From assembly GCA_022605405.1 (NCBI GenBank), contig JABYQQ010000015.1, forward strand, positions 930,001 through 994,000: a stretch of 64,000 nt of DNA, in the 5' to 3' direction. Below the pieces are notes generated by a model that was given only the letters and a program-made list of their open reading frames with translations, did not search any database and had not been told where the DNA came from. The position numbers and the translations under genes were made by a program. The DNA comes from Earliella scabrosa (lineage: Eukaryota > Basidiomycota > Agaricomycetes > Polyporales > Polyporaceae). Below, piece by piece: positions 35,170-45,142 of this stretch (positions are counted from its first letter, which is position 1; the number at the start of each line of letters is the position of its first letter).

Positions 35170-36359
35170 ACATGTCCGCTATCCCTGTTGCTGCTTCGCG
35201 TTATGTGTACTAGTCGTGTCTGTGTCATGTTGCTTTGTGTCAGTGCTCTGAGCCAATGTTCAAACGTTCATATCTTCCTACCAACCGTTCCGAAGTAGTC
35301 TTCATGACGATGATTGTATTGGGCAAGTTAGAATCTGGAGAGTTTCTGTCAGTACATATCTCTTCTGGCAAGCTCTTTGCAGCGCCACAACCTCAATCTA
35401 TTAGCATTCACTGCCCTAGGAAGTCCATCTGGACTTTGCTCCCTCGGTGCACGACGTCGCGACGTGCATGGGAGGGAGTCGTTTACGAGCCCGAACTCCA
35501 GGTAGCCACCATGTACCTTGGGTGGAGAAGAGTCAACCCTCCGCGCGGGCGATCCATGCGCACTGACCCAGGTAGTGTTTGAATGGAATGTTTGACCTGA
35601 GATGTTGTGGTGGTTGCATTGCGCCTTGGCTGTCAATATGCGAGCCCTCCGTTGCTGAGATTCGACATGGCGCGCACAGCACTGAATGTGAGAAGGAAAG
35701 CAAAACAAGACAGCTCGATATGCGATTCTGTTCACGAGGATGCAGCTACGGCTACGGTGGTAGTATATATAACCTATGACACGAAGCCATGAGTCGGAAG
35801 GCAAGACACGGGTTCCATAACCAAACGCGGCGGCGAGGGCAAACCAGGTCAAGAAAAGGAGAATCTGAGGACTGCATTACTTCATGTCAGAGGTCAAGGG
35901 TGCGCGACGATGCCCGCTCGGCTGCGCGAGCGGGATCTAGTAGGGCGGGGAAGGGGTGGCGGGAAATTCCGAGCTCCGCAATGTGAGGTATATACTATGC
36001 GACATATGAGGATGTGTGGCTGGAGTAAGTAGGATGCGAGGGCATGCGAGTAAACGAGCGGCGGGGTGTATGCTGAGATAGGGCAATAACATTTACTGTA
36101 TGCGTAGTTGGTGGGAGAGGGATGGGATGGGCGCACGGCTGCGCTGATGTGGATGGTAGCGGGCGAACGAGCGAAAGTAGCGAGACGGCGGTAGACGTAC
36201 GAACGTGGATGCAAACCCCATTCACTCCACGTCGACCTTCCTGCATAATCTCGCATCTCGATCACACCCTCCGAGTGGTGTCCCAGGGCCGCCGCGCCGC
36301 ATGTAGTGTATGAGATGGGACGGAACCTATGCTGGCGGGCGGGTCTTGCAGGGGTTGTC
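35170..36359. other. Intergenic, nothing recognised
   Basis: 1.2 kb between convergent genes (F-box-like + and G gamma 2 -). Short open frames only. An AT-rich TATATATAA occurs near 35765 without a gene to serve. Confidence 0.45.
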
Positions 36360-37206
36360 CTACATGACAACGCACTGGCATCCTTGGTTAGGCATGGCGA
36401 AGGGGTCCTCAGCCTTGCTGACGGGACCCCACACCGATGGGATCTGGAGTGGTTGTCAGTGATATGCGTCAACAGTTGGGGCAACATGTAAAATTGATAC
36501 CGAAGACCGTGATGGAGAACTCGAGGTCATGTCTCGATGTAGCAACATCCGCGGCATCCGGTGACTGATACACTCTGCAGGCCGTAGGGGCGAAGTGCTG
36601 TGGCACGGATGGTGCGCATATTGCCACAGGGCACTTCGTCAACAGCCTCGAGCATGAGAGGCTACATCAATGCGCATTTTGCGACGACGCGGATCGACAG
36701 CCCCTAGCATACCAGCTGTCCGACGAATACCAAGGACCCAGGGATGCTCTGGTGTAGCAATAGGCAGCACAAGATCAGATCCTTACACCCTCACGGGAAC
36801 CCGTACGACAGGATGGCACGATTCCCCGCAACGGAAGATATCCAACCTGCGAGACCAGAGAACTTGCACTCTGGGCGCGTTGCCAACACATGGAGAACGG
36901 CAGCGACGGGATGCCTTCACAGACGTCGCCCAGCGCACACGGAAGAGAGCTCCCAATTCTGACTCGCTGGAGAGCTACTCACGAGGTGATCTGGTGTGGA
37001 CTTGCAGTAGTTGATCAAGCTGTTACGCAGCAGGCAGGGGTGAGCAACGGGTGGTGCTGGGAAAGGCATCGGGGAGCTCACCTCTTGCTTGCCTCGCTGA
37101 CCCTGATTCTTGGCCGTGCCAGATCCTCCCTGAGCCTTTGGTTGTGTTCTGACAGTCTGCGGAGCTTGAGCTCAGACATGGACTGCTTCGGGACGCGGCC
37201 GCTCAT
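36360..37206 (-). CDS. Heterotrimeric G-protein gamma subunit 2
   Basis: Exons 37082-37206, 36983-37019 and 36360-36443 give 81 aa. It starts [20 protein letters not shown], nearly the same helix as G gamma 1. [13 protein letters not shown] and [14 protein letters not shown] follow. It ends CQCVVM, a CaaX box (Cys-Val-Val-Met) with a Cys two residues earlier. Exon 1 (125 nt) and exon 2 (37 nt) have the same lengths as in gene 1, so the two are duplicates of one ancestor. The second intron is 539 nt, about ten times the local norm, and could hide a regulatory or RNA element. The CaaX ends differ (Gln or Met), which would favour farnesylation over geranylgeranylation; that is inference from general prenylation rules. 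Confidence 0.9.
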
Positions 37207-37501
37207 GTTGACAAGGCGGGAGAGATGTCGAAGTCTGAGGCTCTGTGGTGTGTGTATGTGTGAAGGGGCTCAGCAACGAGAACGGAGAGTAACCGGACTC
37301 GCAGAAGAAGAGGGCGGGAGAGGGGAAGGCTGAAGAACGGGCGAGGGAAAGGGGGCGGCGGCAAGAGCGAGAACGACGAGAAGCACAAGAAAAGATAGAT
37401 CCTCCTCTCGGCGCTTCCATCAACTATATTGAGCATCCACTGATCCTTTCTGCTTTCACCCTCTTTCTCCTCCCTCCTCCGCCTCCCCCGCCGCCGCCGA
37501 C

Positions 37502-38728
37502 ATGGTCAAGCACACCACGCAGCTCATCCAGCGCGGGTCGCCCCTCACGCCCACGGCCCATAGGGTCAGGTTCAGTGAGTATATGCGCCCTGGTCGTCTC
37601 GCACGTCAAGCTTACGCGACGGACCGCAGCCACCCGTCCCACACAGCATCAGAAGGCTCCGTTTATTGCCCGCTCTCCTATTAACGCTCGGAGTCCCGGC
37701 CTACGGTCGCGGCTGCACTCGACTAACACCAACCGCTTTCTCTCGTCACGCACTCAGCTCTCGACAATCTGCGAGGACCCCGAAGAGGACGACGTTCAGC
37801 ACCGGCTCGATGAAACGCGCGACCCGTACCCGCCTCTTGAGACCTGGGCTCGCGGAGATGCACGTCCTAGCACCTCTCGAAGACACGGACAGGACGACGA
37901 CGTAGACATGCATGGCTGGGACGACGAGACCACCCTGGTGGCCATGTTCCAGGACGAGTGAGTAACATTTGGGCGCATATATGCGCATGGTAACTTACGG
38001 CACGCTGATGTGCGTCGGTAGTCCATCGGATGAGGACGAAGAAGAGCAGCTCATGGCCCTTGTCGAACAACTCCAAGGGCCTATGACAGCCCAAGGTGCT
38101 GAGCTCAAGAAGTACCTCAAGGACGCGCTTCTGCCCGCATACAATAGCGTTAGGGCTACCCATGGCGAATTGGATCAGAAAGGTTCGCCCCAGTGACTAC
38201 ATGCGGTCGTTCGATGCACTGACGTACTCTGCGCCTTTGTCAGTGGACGTAGCCTTCGGAGCAGGGCTGCTGACGTTCGATGAAGTGTGCAAGAAGGTAG
38301 AACGGATCGCCTTGAGGGACGAAGATGAATTGAAGACCGCGCATAGTGACGCGCAGGTACGCGCATCCCACCTCTTTGCATCTTGATCCGCCCACCGCGG
38401 CTCCCTGGCCTAGCGGAACATAGCGAAGACTCTCGGGGACCTCCAACGCGCCTACGATCGACGGAAGGAGCTCTGGCATTCTCTTGAGGACGACGTCGAC
38501 CGTTGCGGTAACTATCGCATTTGTGTCTTGCTGGGTGTCTTGTCCTCTCTGGAGTACTGGAGCTGACTGTCGGCCTAAGCAACGCGTGCGAGCGACGCCC
38601 TGGAAGCTCTCTCGACCGACGTGGAGCAAGCGATCGCCTTGTTGGAGAAGAAAAGCAAAGCCCTGGACAAGGAATCGGTAGTCTCCTCAAACCAGAAGAT
38701 GTTACGCGGACTGCTTGAGAAGCTGTAG
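37502..38728 (+). CDS. Unrecognised 305-aa acidic protein with helical C-terminus
   Basis: Exons 37502-37574, 37630-37957, 38022-38182, 38244-38356, 38414-38507 and 38580-38728 close in phase. The N-terminus (MVKHTTQLIQRGSPLTPTAH) is basic. The first half is disordered and acidic (CEDPEEDDVQH, HGQDDDVDMHGWDDE, PSDEDEEEQ). The second half is predicted to be helical or coiled coil (LMALVEQLQGPM, FDEVCKKVERIAL, LGDLQRAYDRRKELWHSL, VEQAIALLEKKSKAL). There is no signal peptide or membrane segment. No family is recognised. The layout would fit a subunit of a larger complex such as a kinetochore or autophagy scaffold, but that is a guess. Confidence 0.75.
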
Positions 38729-38846
38729 TAGCGCTTTGACTTGTTGGTCTGCTGTGTGTTTGTCAGGTGTTTGTCCTTCTCTATAGTACTCACTTCCTGT
38801 ACACCTCCTCAAGGACGACTTCATTACAATGCCACAGATACCACAA

Positions 38847-38934
38847 GGCCTGGTGGTCTAGTAGTATGATTCCTTCTTAGGGTGCTTCGTCACGTGAATG
38901 GAGGAGGCCCCGGGTTCAATTCCCGGCCAGGCCC
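38847..38934 (+). tRNA. tRNA-Pro (AGG) with a 16-nt intron
   Basis: The acceptor GGCCTGG (38847-38853) pairs with CCAGGCC (38927-38933), and C at 38934 is the discriminator. The T-arm is CCGGG-TTCAATT-CCCGG. The anticodon stem CCTTC pairs with GGAGG, with the loop TTAGGG interrupted one base after the anticodon by about 16 nt (from 38883). That is the canonical place for a nuclear tRNA intron. Anticodon AGG decodes Pro. Confidence 0.93.
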
Positions 38935-38941
38935 TTTTTTT
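38935..38941 (+). terminator. Pol III terminator of tRNA-Pro
   Basis: Seven consecutive T directly after the tRNA end. Confidence 0.85.
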
Positions 38942-38982
38942 GGCAGAACGTGTTCCTTTGCAAATTTGATAGCACTTCGCAC

Positions 38983-39393
38983 GACGTGCATGCCCCGAGA
39001 AGGGGGATTGTGACATGGACGTGATTTTCCGGGATGCGAAATCCTCTCACCGGATTCACGAGCACTTCGAGCGCGGGAGCGGGAAAGGTTTTCGCAGCCC
39101 GGAATATTAATATCACGAACATATCCCAATCCGCCTCTATGGCGCGTCGTGTCGATTATCTCTCCTTTACACATACTGTAGTCTCTCAGCGTCGCTGTAT
39201 ACGGCGAGGTAAAGCAACTGCAATCACGACGTGCATGTGCCATAGAGTCGGATTGGGATATGTTCGTGATATTCCGGGCTGCGAAAACCTTTCCCGCTCC
39301 CGCGCTCGAAGTGCTCGTGAGTCCGGTGAGAGTATTTCGCATCCCGGAAAATCACGTCCATGTCACAATCCCCCTTCTCGGGGCATGCACGTC
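38983..39393. repeat. Fold-back (palindromic) element between two tRNA genes
   Basis: 38983 to about 39143 is an imperfect reverse complement of about 39233-39393, around a 90-nt middle. Long blocks pair, for example GACGTGCATGCCCCGAG with its complement at the outer ends, and the ATATCCCAATCCG block near 39125 with CGGATTGGGATAT near 39250. The motif CACGACGTGCATG occurs both at the outer left end and again near 39223. There is no coding capacity. It resembles a fold-back MITE inserted downstream of tRNA-Pro, or a Pol III-transcribed hairpin. Confidence 0.8.
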
Positions 39394-39448
39394 ATGAGTG
39401 TCATTTTCCAACTTTCCCAACCAAAAAAGAGGGTACAAAAACATACGC

Positions 39449-39530
39449 CGACGCCAGCAGGATTCGAACCTGCGCCTCCAAAGGAGAACAGATTTCTAAT
39501 CTGTCGCCGTAACCACTTGGCTATAGCGCC
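39449..39530 (-). tRNA. tRNA-Ser (AGA)
   Basis: 82 nt on the minus strand. The acceptor GGCGCTA pairs with TGGCGTC (two wobbles) with discriminator G. The anticodon arm is ACAGA-TTAGAAA-TCTGT, anticodon AGA. The long variable arm CTCC-TTT-GGAG is diagnostic of serine tRNAs, and the T-arm is GCAGG-TTCGAAT-CCTGC. No intron. A second gene with the same anticodon is at 44745. Confidence 0.95.
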
Positions 39531-39710
39531 CTCTTTTCGTAGATCAAATGATTTGTACAGTAGGTCTCAATAAGTCCTTCCCCTCTAGCACTTAGCAGCA
39601 CTTCCTTTCGACCTGAACCATATCTAGTCCGTTCCACCAAGCAGCCTACGAGGTATGTTTTGTTTTCAAGTGCAGCCGTCGGAATCTTATGCACTTTATA
39701 CTTCAGGCGC

Positions 39711-40067
39711 ATGGCAGCCCGTGGCATCCATCGGATCGCACGCCTCACCCTCTTCTCTGGCCCGCAGTGCTCCCTTTGCGACGTACGTGTCTTGACAGAT
39801 TCTCCGCTTGACGGTCATTTTACTGATGTCTCATTCATGTAGACAGCCAAAGCGGAGCTAGCTAAAGTGCGACAGCATCGGCTATTTGAGCTCGAGACGG
39901 TCAACATCCACGACGAGGGTCAAGAGCGCTGGAAGAAGAAGTATGTGTATTGGATCCCTGCACTGCACATCGAGGGCAAGGAGGTAGCGAAGGGACGATG
40001 GGATGCGGACACGGTCAATCAGGCGTTGGATACGTGGGAGGCTTCACCGTGGACCAGACAGGATTAA
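39711..40067 (+). CDS. Glutaredoxin-like protein (DUF836 type)
   Basis: Exons 39711-39782 and 39843-40067 give 98 aa. The N-terminal strand ARLTLFSGPQCSLCDTAKAEL carries a C-x-x-C motif (CSLC) at the start of a helix, as in small glutaredoxin-like proteins such as the yeast YDR286C family. WIPALHIEGKEVAKGRWD supplies the conserved Pro-Ala turn and Gly-Lys loop, though cis-Pro is read as IPALHI. A redox or mitochondrial iron-sulphur role is possible, but the family is poorly characterised. The N-terminus MAARGIHRIARL is basic and could be a weak targeting signal. The last 70 nt overlap the predicted start of the next gene in another frame. Confidence 0.8.
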
Positions 40068-41053
40068 CAGGCGCGTTCGAATACATCCAGGACTCCCCGC
40101 TCGAGACTCCGCTCTACACCCGCGTTCACGAAGACGTCCTCGGAGACGCCGTCGACAACGAAGCATCGACGGATGTTCATCGTTGCTTCAACTGCGGCTC
40201 GCCCGACCACGTTGTCTCAACGTGCCCGGAGCCTGTCCACCGCGCCCTGGTTGCGCTCTCCCGCCAGCTGTTCAACTTCTTCCGCGGAGAGTCTTCAGGC
40301 CCCTTTCACCGCATTCATGAGGTCGAGGAATGGCGTCGCCAACGGCTGGCCTGGCTTGACGCGTTTGAGCCGGGCGAGATACGAGGCTCGGCTCTACGTG
40401 ACGCGCTTGGTCTGGAGGAGGGCGACCGCGGTGAACATGGGGAATGGCTGAAGAACATGGCATATTGGGGGTATCCACCGGGCTGGATCGGTGAGCGAGA
40501 CCCGCGAGAGCATGTCTGGGCGCGCATTACGGGTGCTGGCGAAGACTCCGACTCCGACGACTTCGAATTCACTATTCACACGGACGATGGCCAGGAGTGT
40601 TGTACTCTCCCCGGAACTGTGCGCTCCAATGCGGATGCGGATGACGATGCTACGTCGACTTCCACACCTCGGCGCTGGGCACAATATCCAGCCACGTACT
40701 TCCTCTACAGTCGGCTCCCAGTTCACCAGGGCAGGAGCTTACCGGCAATTGCAACAGATGACCGACCCCCTCCCGTCAGCTCCACCTTCACCGCTGACCG
40801 TCAATCGCTATGGGAAGAGATTCTAGCCTCGTCCATAACTCCGAATGGTACAGCATCTGTACCCCCATGGAGGCGACCTGGTGCGTTCAGCGACTTGCCC
40901 CGTGCGCCAAGCCCCTCAGTACCGCCTCCTCCTCCTCCGCCGTCTACTCCCCCGCCTCTACCTTCCACACCGTTGCTGTGCGCTGCAGTACCATCTTCCA
41001 AGGTGACTCAACAGCACGACGATGGAGATGACGACATGGATCTCTCGGACTGA
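39998..41053 (+). CDS. CCHC zinc-knuckle protein with PSP-like motif (ZCCHC8-like)
   Basis: A single open exon, 351 aa from the first ATG at 39998. A CCHC knuckle CFNCGSPDHVVSTC sits near residue 63. WLKNMAYWGYPPGW near residue 150 is the aromatic Gly-Tyr-Pro-Pro-Gly core of the PSP domain. This CCHC-then-PSP order is that of ZCCHC8-like proteins, linked to the spliceosome and to nuclear exosome targeting. The tail has a Pro tract (about ten Pro) and an acidic end DDGDDDMDLSD. The start lies inside the glutaredoxin-like gene, overlapping it by 70 nt in a different frame. There is no later usable ATG before the knuckle, so either the genes overlap or a non-coding 5' exon is spliced in. Confidence 0.75.
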   Translation: MGCGHGQSGVGYVGGFTVDQTGLTGAFEYIQDSPLETPLYTRVHEDVLGDAVDNEASTDVHRCFNCGSPDHVVSTCPEPVHRALVALSRQLFNFFRGESSGPFHRIHEVEEWRRQRLAWLDAFEPGEIRGSALRDALGLEEGDRGEHGEWLKNMAYWGYPPGWIGERDPREHVWARITGAGEDSDSDDFEFTIHTDDGQECCTLPGTVRSNADADDDATSTSTPRRWAQYPATYFLYSRLPVHQGRSLPAIATDDRPPPVSSTFTADRQSLWEEILASSITPNGTASVPPWRRPGAFSDLPRAPSPSVPPPPPPPSTPPPLPSTPLLCAAVPSSKVTQQHDDGDDDMDLSD

Positions 41054-41415
41054 TGACGCTTGTATGCTACCCTGGTCCCTCAATATCACCGCTTAGTACA
41101 CAGCAACTTATGCATTATGCAAGGCTAGAATACAGGTAGGATACATCAGCTATACAGGTGGTCCAATAACGATACAGTGAGGCGCGACAAGTCCAGCAAG
41201 CGTCACATGGACAAAGAGTCCAGTCATCGTGAGTCGTCATGTCCGTGCATGTGCGTTCTTGGCTCATATCGCCGTAGCGCTTGACTTGAACTTGGGCTCT
41301 GGCGTACCCGCGCGAGAGCTATCAGAACGAGCCGGATGTGCGTATCGCGGGAGACTCTCAAGAGGCTTCGAGATGAGGAAGCCTGAAGTATACCCGTCAG
41401 CATGGCGCCCGCACA
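41054..41415. other. Intergenic between convergent genes
   Basis: No feature recognised in 362 bp between the CCHC/PSP gene and the 3' end of the membrane-protein gene. Confidence 0.5.
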
Positions 41416-42201
41416 TTATCGGCGATCGGACGTACCCTTCAAACCCGCAGCCTTCTCTCCCTGTCGGCCAAACCCGTTTCCTCGGTGGCCGTACACGTCG
41501 TCGTCATCCATCTTCGTGAAGGCCTGCGGCGATCGCACGAATGGCGGGCGGAGGTCCTTGTGCGTCGGGAGGATGCCCTTTGCCTCCTCGCGCCAGGACA
41601 TGATCGAGCGCTTGCGCTTGACCTTCTCGCGGAAGAGGCCGATGAGCATGTTCAGGCAGCCGACGGAGAAGAGGAAGAAGGCGGCGACGAGCGTGAAGTC
41701 GTCGACGTGGTGCGAGAGGATCGTCGCGCCGATGAGGCACTGGAAAATCCCGAGCGCGCCCAGGCCAAAGTCGGGCCCGAGCACGGGGAAGTACGTCCGG
41801 AAGAAGGCCGTGGGCCACCCGACCTCGGAGAGGATGAGGACGATGACTTGGAAGATGATGAGTAGCCGGTTCACGACCGCCCAGAACGCGCCCGCAGGCT
41901 GGTTTGGCACGGTGCTCCCGCTGTGGTGCGTGTCAGCGCCGTGAGATGGATGCGAAGGAGGCAGGTACGTACTCGATGTACTCGCAGTCGGTCATGTCGA
42001 CGTTGCCTGCGGCGGCGCGGTTGACTGCTTGGATGTCATTGACGAGGACGAAGATGCTGCTCGCGAATACGAGCAGCATGGAGATGATGCTGAGAGCGCG
42101 GACGGCATTGAGCCCGATGAAGAAGTCTACGGAGAGTGGTTGTTCGCGTCGGGCTCGTGATATGGAAGCGGTGAGTACTCACATGCGCGAGGAGGAAGCA
42201 T
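41416..42201 (-). CDS. Multi-pass membrane protein, fungal DUF
   Basis: Exons 42183-42201, 41973-42126 and 41416-41920 give 225 aa. The first coding exon is only 19 nt (MLPPRA). About four to five membrane segments: GLNAVRALSIISMLLVFASSIFVLV is too long to quote in full but starts FFIGLNAVRAL; then LLIIFQVIVLILSEV, GLGALGIFQCLIGATIL and LVAAFFLFSVGCLNMLIGL. The cytosolic tail is basic and hydrophilic (FREKVKRKRSIMSWREEAKG). It resembles a conserved family of small basidiomycete membrane proteins without known function; I cannot name the family with certainty. No signal peptide apart from the first helix. Confidence 0.75.
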
Positions 42202-42895
42202 GGTATGTGTGGTCGTTGATGGTATCCTTCAAAATATAACCCAGAATAAACCCGCCAAAGTAAGGACTGAAGATGTCGACTTGAGTCGTTCTAAATGATG
42301 GAGGGGGCGTCGAGTCGGGGCGTCGGCGAGGGAGACTCGAGGAAGAGGTGTCCCAGCACCAAGTGGCAGAAAGTGAAGGTCGTGAACAGCAAAGAGCCGG
42401 AGGTGGTCGTTCTTCCCTCACGTCCCTTGCCAGCCTTTATAGTAAGTACAAACACGGCTGGCCTCATTGTCCGGGCCACTATTGTCCCTTTGAACGCCGG
42501 ATGAAAGGACAATAGGACGCGTGGCGCCGATCCATAACAACTGCCTTTTACAGTACTATTACGTAAGGCGCTGCTAACCTTTGTAGGGCGCTTGACATCT
42601 TTTGCCTCCGACTGATGTTTGCGCATTACTCCCGTTGACTCACGCGCTGGGCTTCGGAGAACAACGGTGTATTCGCATAGTAACGATCGATGTACGCGCA
42701 CATGCGCTGAACGTAACCCACGCACTCACAATAAGAGGACAAACTAAGCGTGTCGTGTCATATCGTATCGTGTCCGCATCAGTTACGCGAAGCAAAGTTA
42801 GTCCCGAGAAGCAGAACAACGGAGCCCCACACGAGAGACCAGGATGGAGAAACCCGAGAATGCATCATTTCATTCGAGGCGGTGAAGGGCGACTG
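42202..42895. other. Intergenic, nothing recognised
   Basis: Promoter of the membrane-protein gene and 3' flank of the Ser/Thr-rich surface protein gene, both on the minus strand. No RNA gene or repeat seen. Confidence 0.5.
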
Positions 42896-44385
42896 TTACT
42901 CGGTGTAGGCGGGAGGAGCCTCGCTCTCGTGCTCCCGCTGTTGTTGTCCGTCAGGTCGTTCCACGCGGCGAGGCTTCTCTGACGACGGGGTAGCTTGCGA
43001 GGGCGCGGGCGCTGCCGGATGCGGCCGTGGTACCGCGGAAGCATATGGTGAAGAATTGCCTGCAGCAGAAGGGGCGGAGCCAGTGGAACCTGACGCGTGA
43101 GACGCGGGATGGCTGCTTTCGGACGCACGCATCGCGGGATTGCTCGAACCGGACGCGTATGTCGCGGAACCGCTTGATCCCATGCGCCCCGGAACAGTAG
43201 TCAGACCGGTGTCCGGATGCAAGTAGATCTGGCTCTTCTCGTTCGGCGGCGACATGCTGCGAGAGCGGGAAGCGCCGTCGTCGTTGTTGACCACGTGTAG
43301 CGGCCGGTGCTGCTCGTAGGCGGAATTGTTCGTGACTGTGGACGCAGAGGGCGCGGTCTCGTACGCGGCGGGCGGAGAAACCGGTACGCTGAGATACCCT
43401 ATGTCCGAGTATGGAGAGATCTGCCCGCCATTTGAGAATGACCCGCCAGAAACACGGGACACGGGCGATGTCGGTGTGGGTGTGAAAGGGGGATGCTGGC
43501 GCGAGGTATTCCGGACGAGGGCTGTGTCTTGGTGACCCGCCGAGCTATGGGAGAGCGCACTGACGCGACGCGTGGTGGGCGCACCAAGCGCACCGTAGGT
43601 GTATGGCTGGGGCTCCGTGATCGGCGGCTCGAGACTGGGTTTTGGACTGAGCTTCGGGTAGTCGTTCTTCTCGTGGTGTGCTGAATGATCTGGCCAGACA
43701 ATGTCGTCAAAACTGCGGCGACGATGTCTTCTGCTGAATCCGTGACTAAGCATGAGCGACAAAGGTATGCGTCGAGATCGGCGGGAGTCTACGCACAGAA
43801 TGAACCACCCGATGATCAAGAGTAAGATGGCGCCGCCCAGTCCTCCTGCTACGCCGCCGATGATGGGGCCAAGGTTGTTGGAGGAGCTAGAGGTAGACCC
43901 TCCGGAAGTCGCTTGAGGGTTCGTCACAGTCTCAGTGGTCGTAGTGAAGACGGAGCCGTCCGAAGTGAAGGTCGACGTTATCGTGCTGGTGGTGGAGCTG
44001 GGAGGAGGAGTCGTAGAAGGGTCGTCTCCTTGAGAGCAGCTTGTAGTGAACAATGTCGTCGTGGGTGAACTCGTGGTCGTGGTCACAGTCAACACGACGG
44101 GAACCTGTACTGTTGTTGTCCCGCCATCTATCCGTGCGCCGTGAATGTGGGCACAAGTGATATCCTGATAAGATACTCACCAACGCTGGTCACAGTGGTG
44201 ACTACGGTACAAGTCGTGTCGATTGCGGTTTCGGTAGGGTCGGGCGTAATAGTGGCGCACACGGTGTTAGTGATCGTGGTGACTGCAGGCGGCAACGTTG
44301 TTTCGGTCTCGGTGAAAGAAGTTGAAAGAGACGTTGACGTGATCGTCGTGAACTCCGTCGCAGTAGGCGACGTGACACACGCCAT
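42896..44385 (-). CDS. Ser/Thr-rich single-pass membrane protein, sensor-like
   Basis: Exons 44181-44385 and 42896-44109 give 472 aa. The N-terminal half is almost wholly Thr/Ser/Val with few Cys (TTITSTSLSTSFTETETT, TSCSQGDDPSTTPPPSS), a mucin-like, O-mannosylated ectodomain. One membrane helix follows at about residue 160-185 (LGPIIGGVAGGLGGAILLLI), then a basic stop-transfer CVDSRRSRRIP. The cytosolic tail is about 270 aa, Ser/Pro-rich and disordered, ending EAPPAYTE with a PPxY motif that could bind WW-domain ubiquitin ligases. The layout resembles fungal Mid2/WSC-like wall-stress sensors. There is no obvious signal peptide (MACVTSPTATEFTT), which is odd for such a topology, so the true start could lie upstream. 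Confidence 0.72.
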
Positions 44386-44744
44386 GGTGGACGATTGAAG
44401 ACGATGGAGGACGAGGATCGCTCAGAGGACAGGGGAAAAGGCTCATCCGAGAGTGGCACTGCTCATGTTCATAAAGGCCGGCGGAAAGGGGCGTGGTCTA
44501 CAGGAGCGGGTGCGGTCTCAGACGCGCTTGGTCGGAAGATGCGTATCTGGCAATTATCAGGGGCCGAGGGGCATATTGTTGAATAGTGTGTTCTTGGAGG
44601 CCTAGTTAGTGTCGACTGGATCGATGTACTCACCGCTGATTTTGACAGCGGGTAGCAGAGCCCGCCAGAGGCTGTGCGCGACATGCATGCTAAGATACAA
44701 GACCCCTGCAGGATTCGTACTCCACAGGACATCGGGGAAGCCAT
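44386..44744. other. Promoter of the surface-protein gene
   Basis: 359 bp between the minus-strand surface protein and tRNA-Ser. Nothing else recognised. Confidence 0.5.
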
Positions 44745-44826
44745 GGCGCTATAGCCAAGTGGTTACGGCGAGAGTTTAGAAAGCTCTTCTCCTTTGGAGG
44801 CGCAGGTTCGAATCCTGCTGGCGTCG
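44745..44826 (+). tRNA. tRNA-Ser (AGA), second copy
   Basis: 82 nt. The acceptor and T-arm are identical to the copy at 39449-39530. The anticodon arm is AGAGT-TTAGAAA-GCTCT, so it differs in the stem but keeps the AGA anticodon. The variable arm CTCC-TTT-GGAG and discriminator G are kept. It is followed by GTATGATTTTCC, whose T4 run is a possible Pol III stop. Confidence 0.93.
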
Positions 44827-45142
44827 GTATGATTTTCCTTTTGCTGTATATCTACGCAGACCCCTCACTAGTACTGTGTCTGTTTCTTTCATTCGCCATC
44901 GATATCGTGTCGACGCTTCCAACGGCCAACATTGACGATTGTCACAATAGCCAAACCTCCCTCCAAATCCAGCTTACGATGCGATCTTGGACGGCTGTGA
45001 GTCCTGTGACATGGATGACGAGGGTGACGTCAGAGTGGACAGTGGGACGGAAGGTGGATATGGTCTCTCATACGGGCACCATGGAAGGCTACATATACCC
45101 ACTCGCTTCTGTCCACTGACTCACAATTCGATCGCTTTCACC
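44827..45142. other. Intergenic, promoter of the DUF3429-like gene
   Basis: 316 bp. No coding or RNA feature beyond the tRNA terminator at its start. Confidence 0.45.

Noticed and set aside
36890..37333. Plus-strand frame similar to the antisense of G gamma 1
   Set aside because: This similarity is what revealed G gamma 2 on the other strand. The frame itself is only its antisense.
44675..44725. CTGCAGGATTCGTACTCC, resembling an antisense tRNA T-arm
   Set aside because: No matching acceptor, D-arm or anticodon arm around it.
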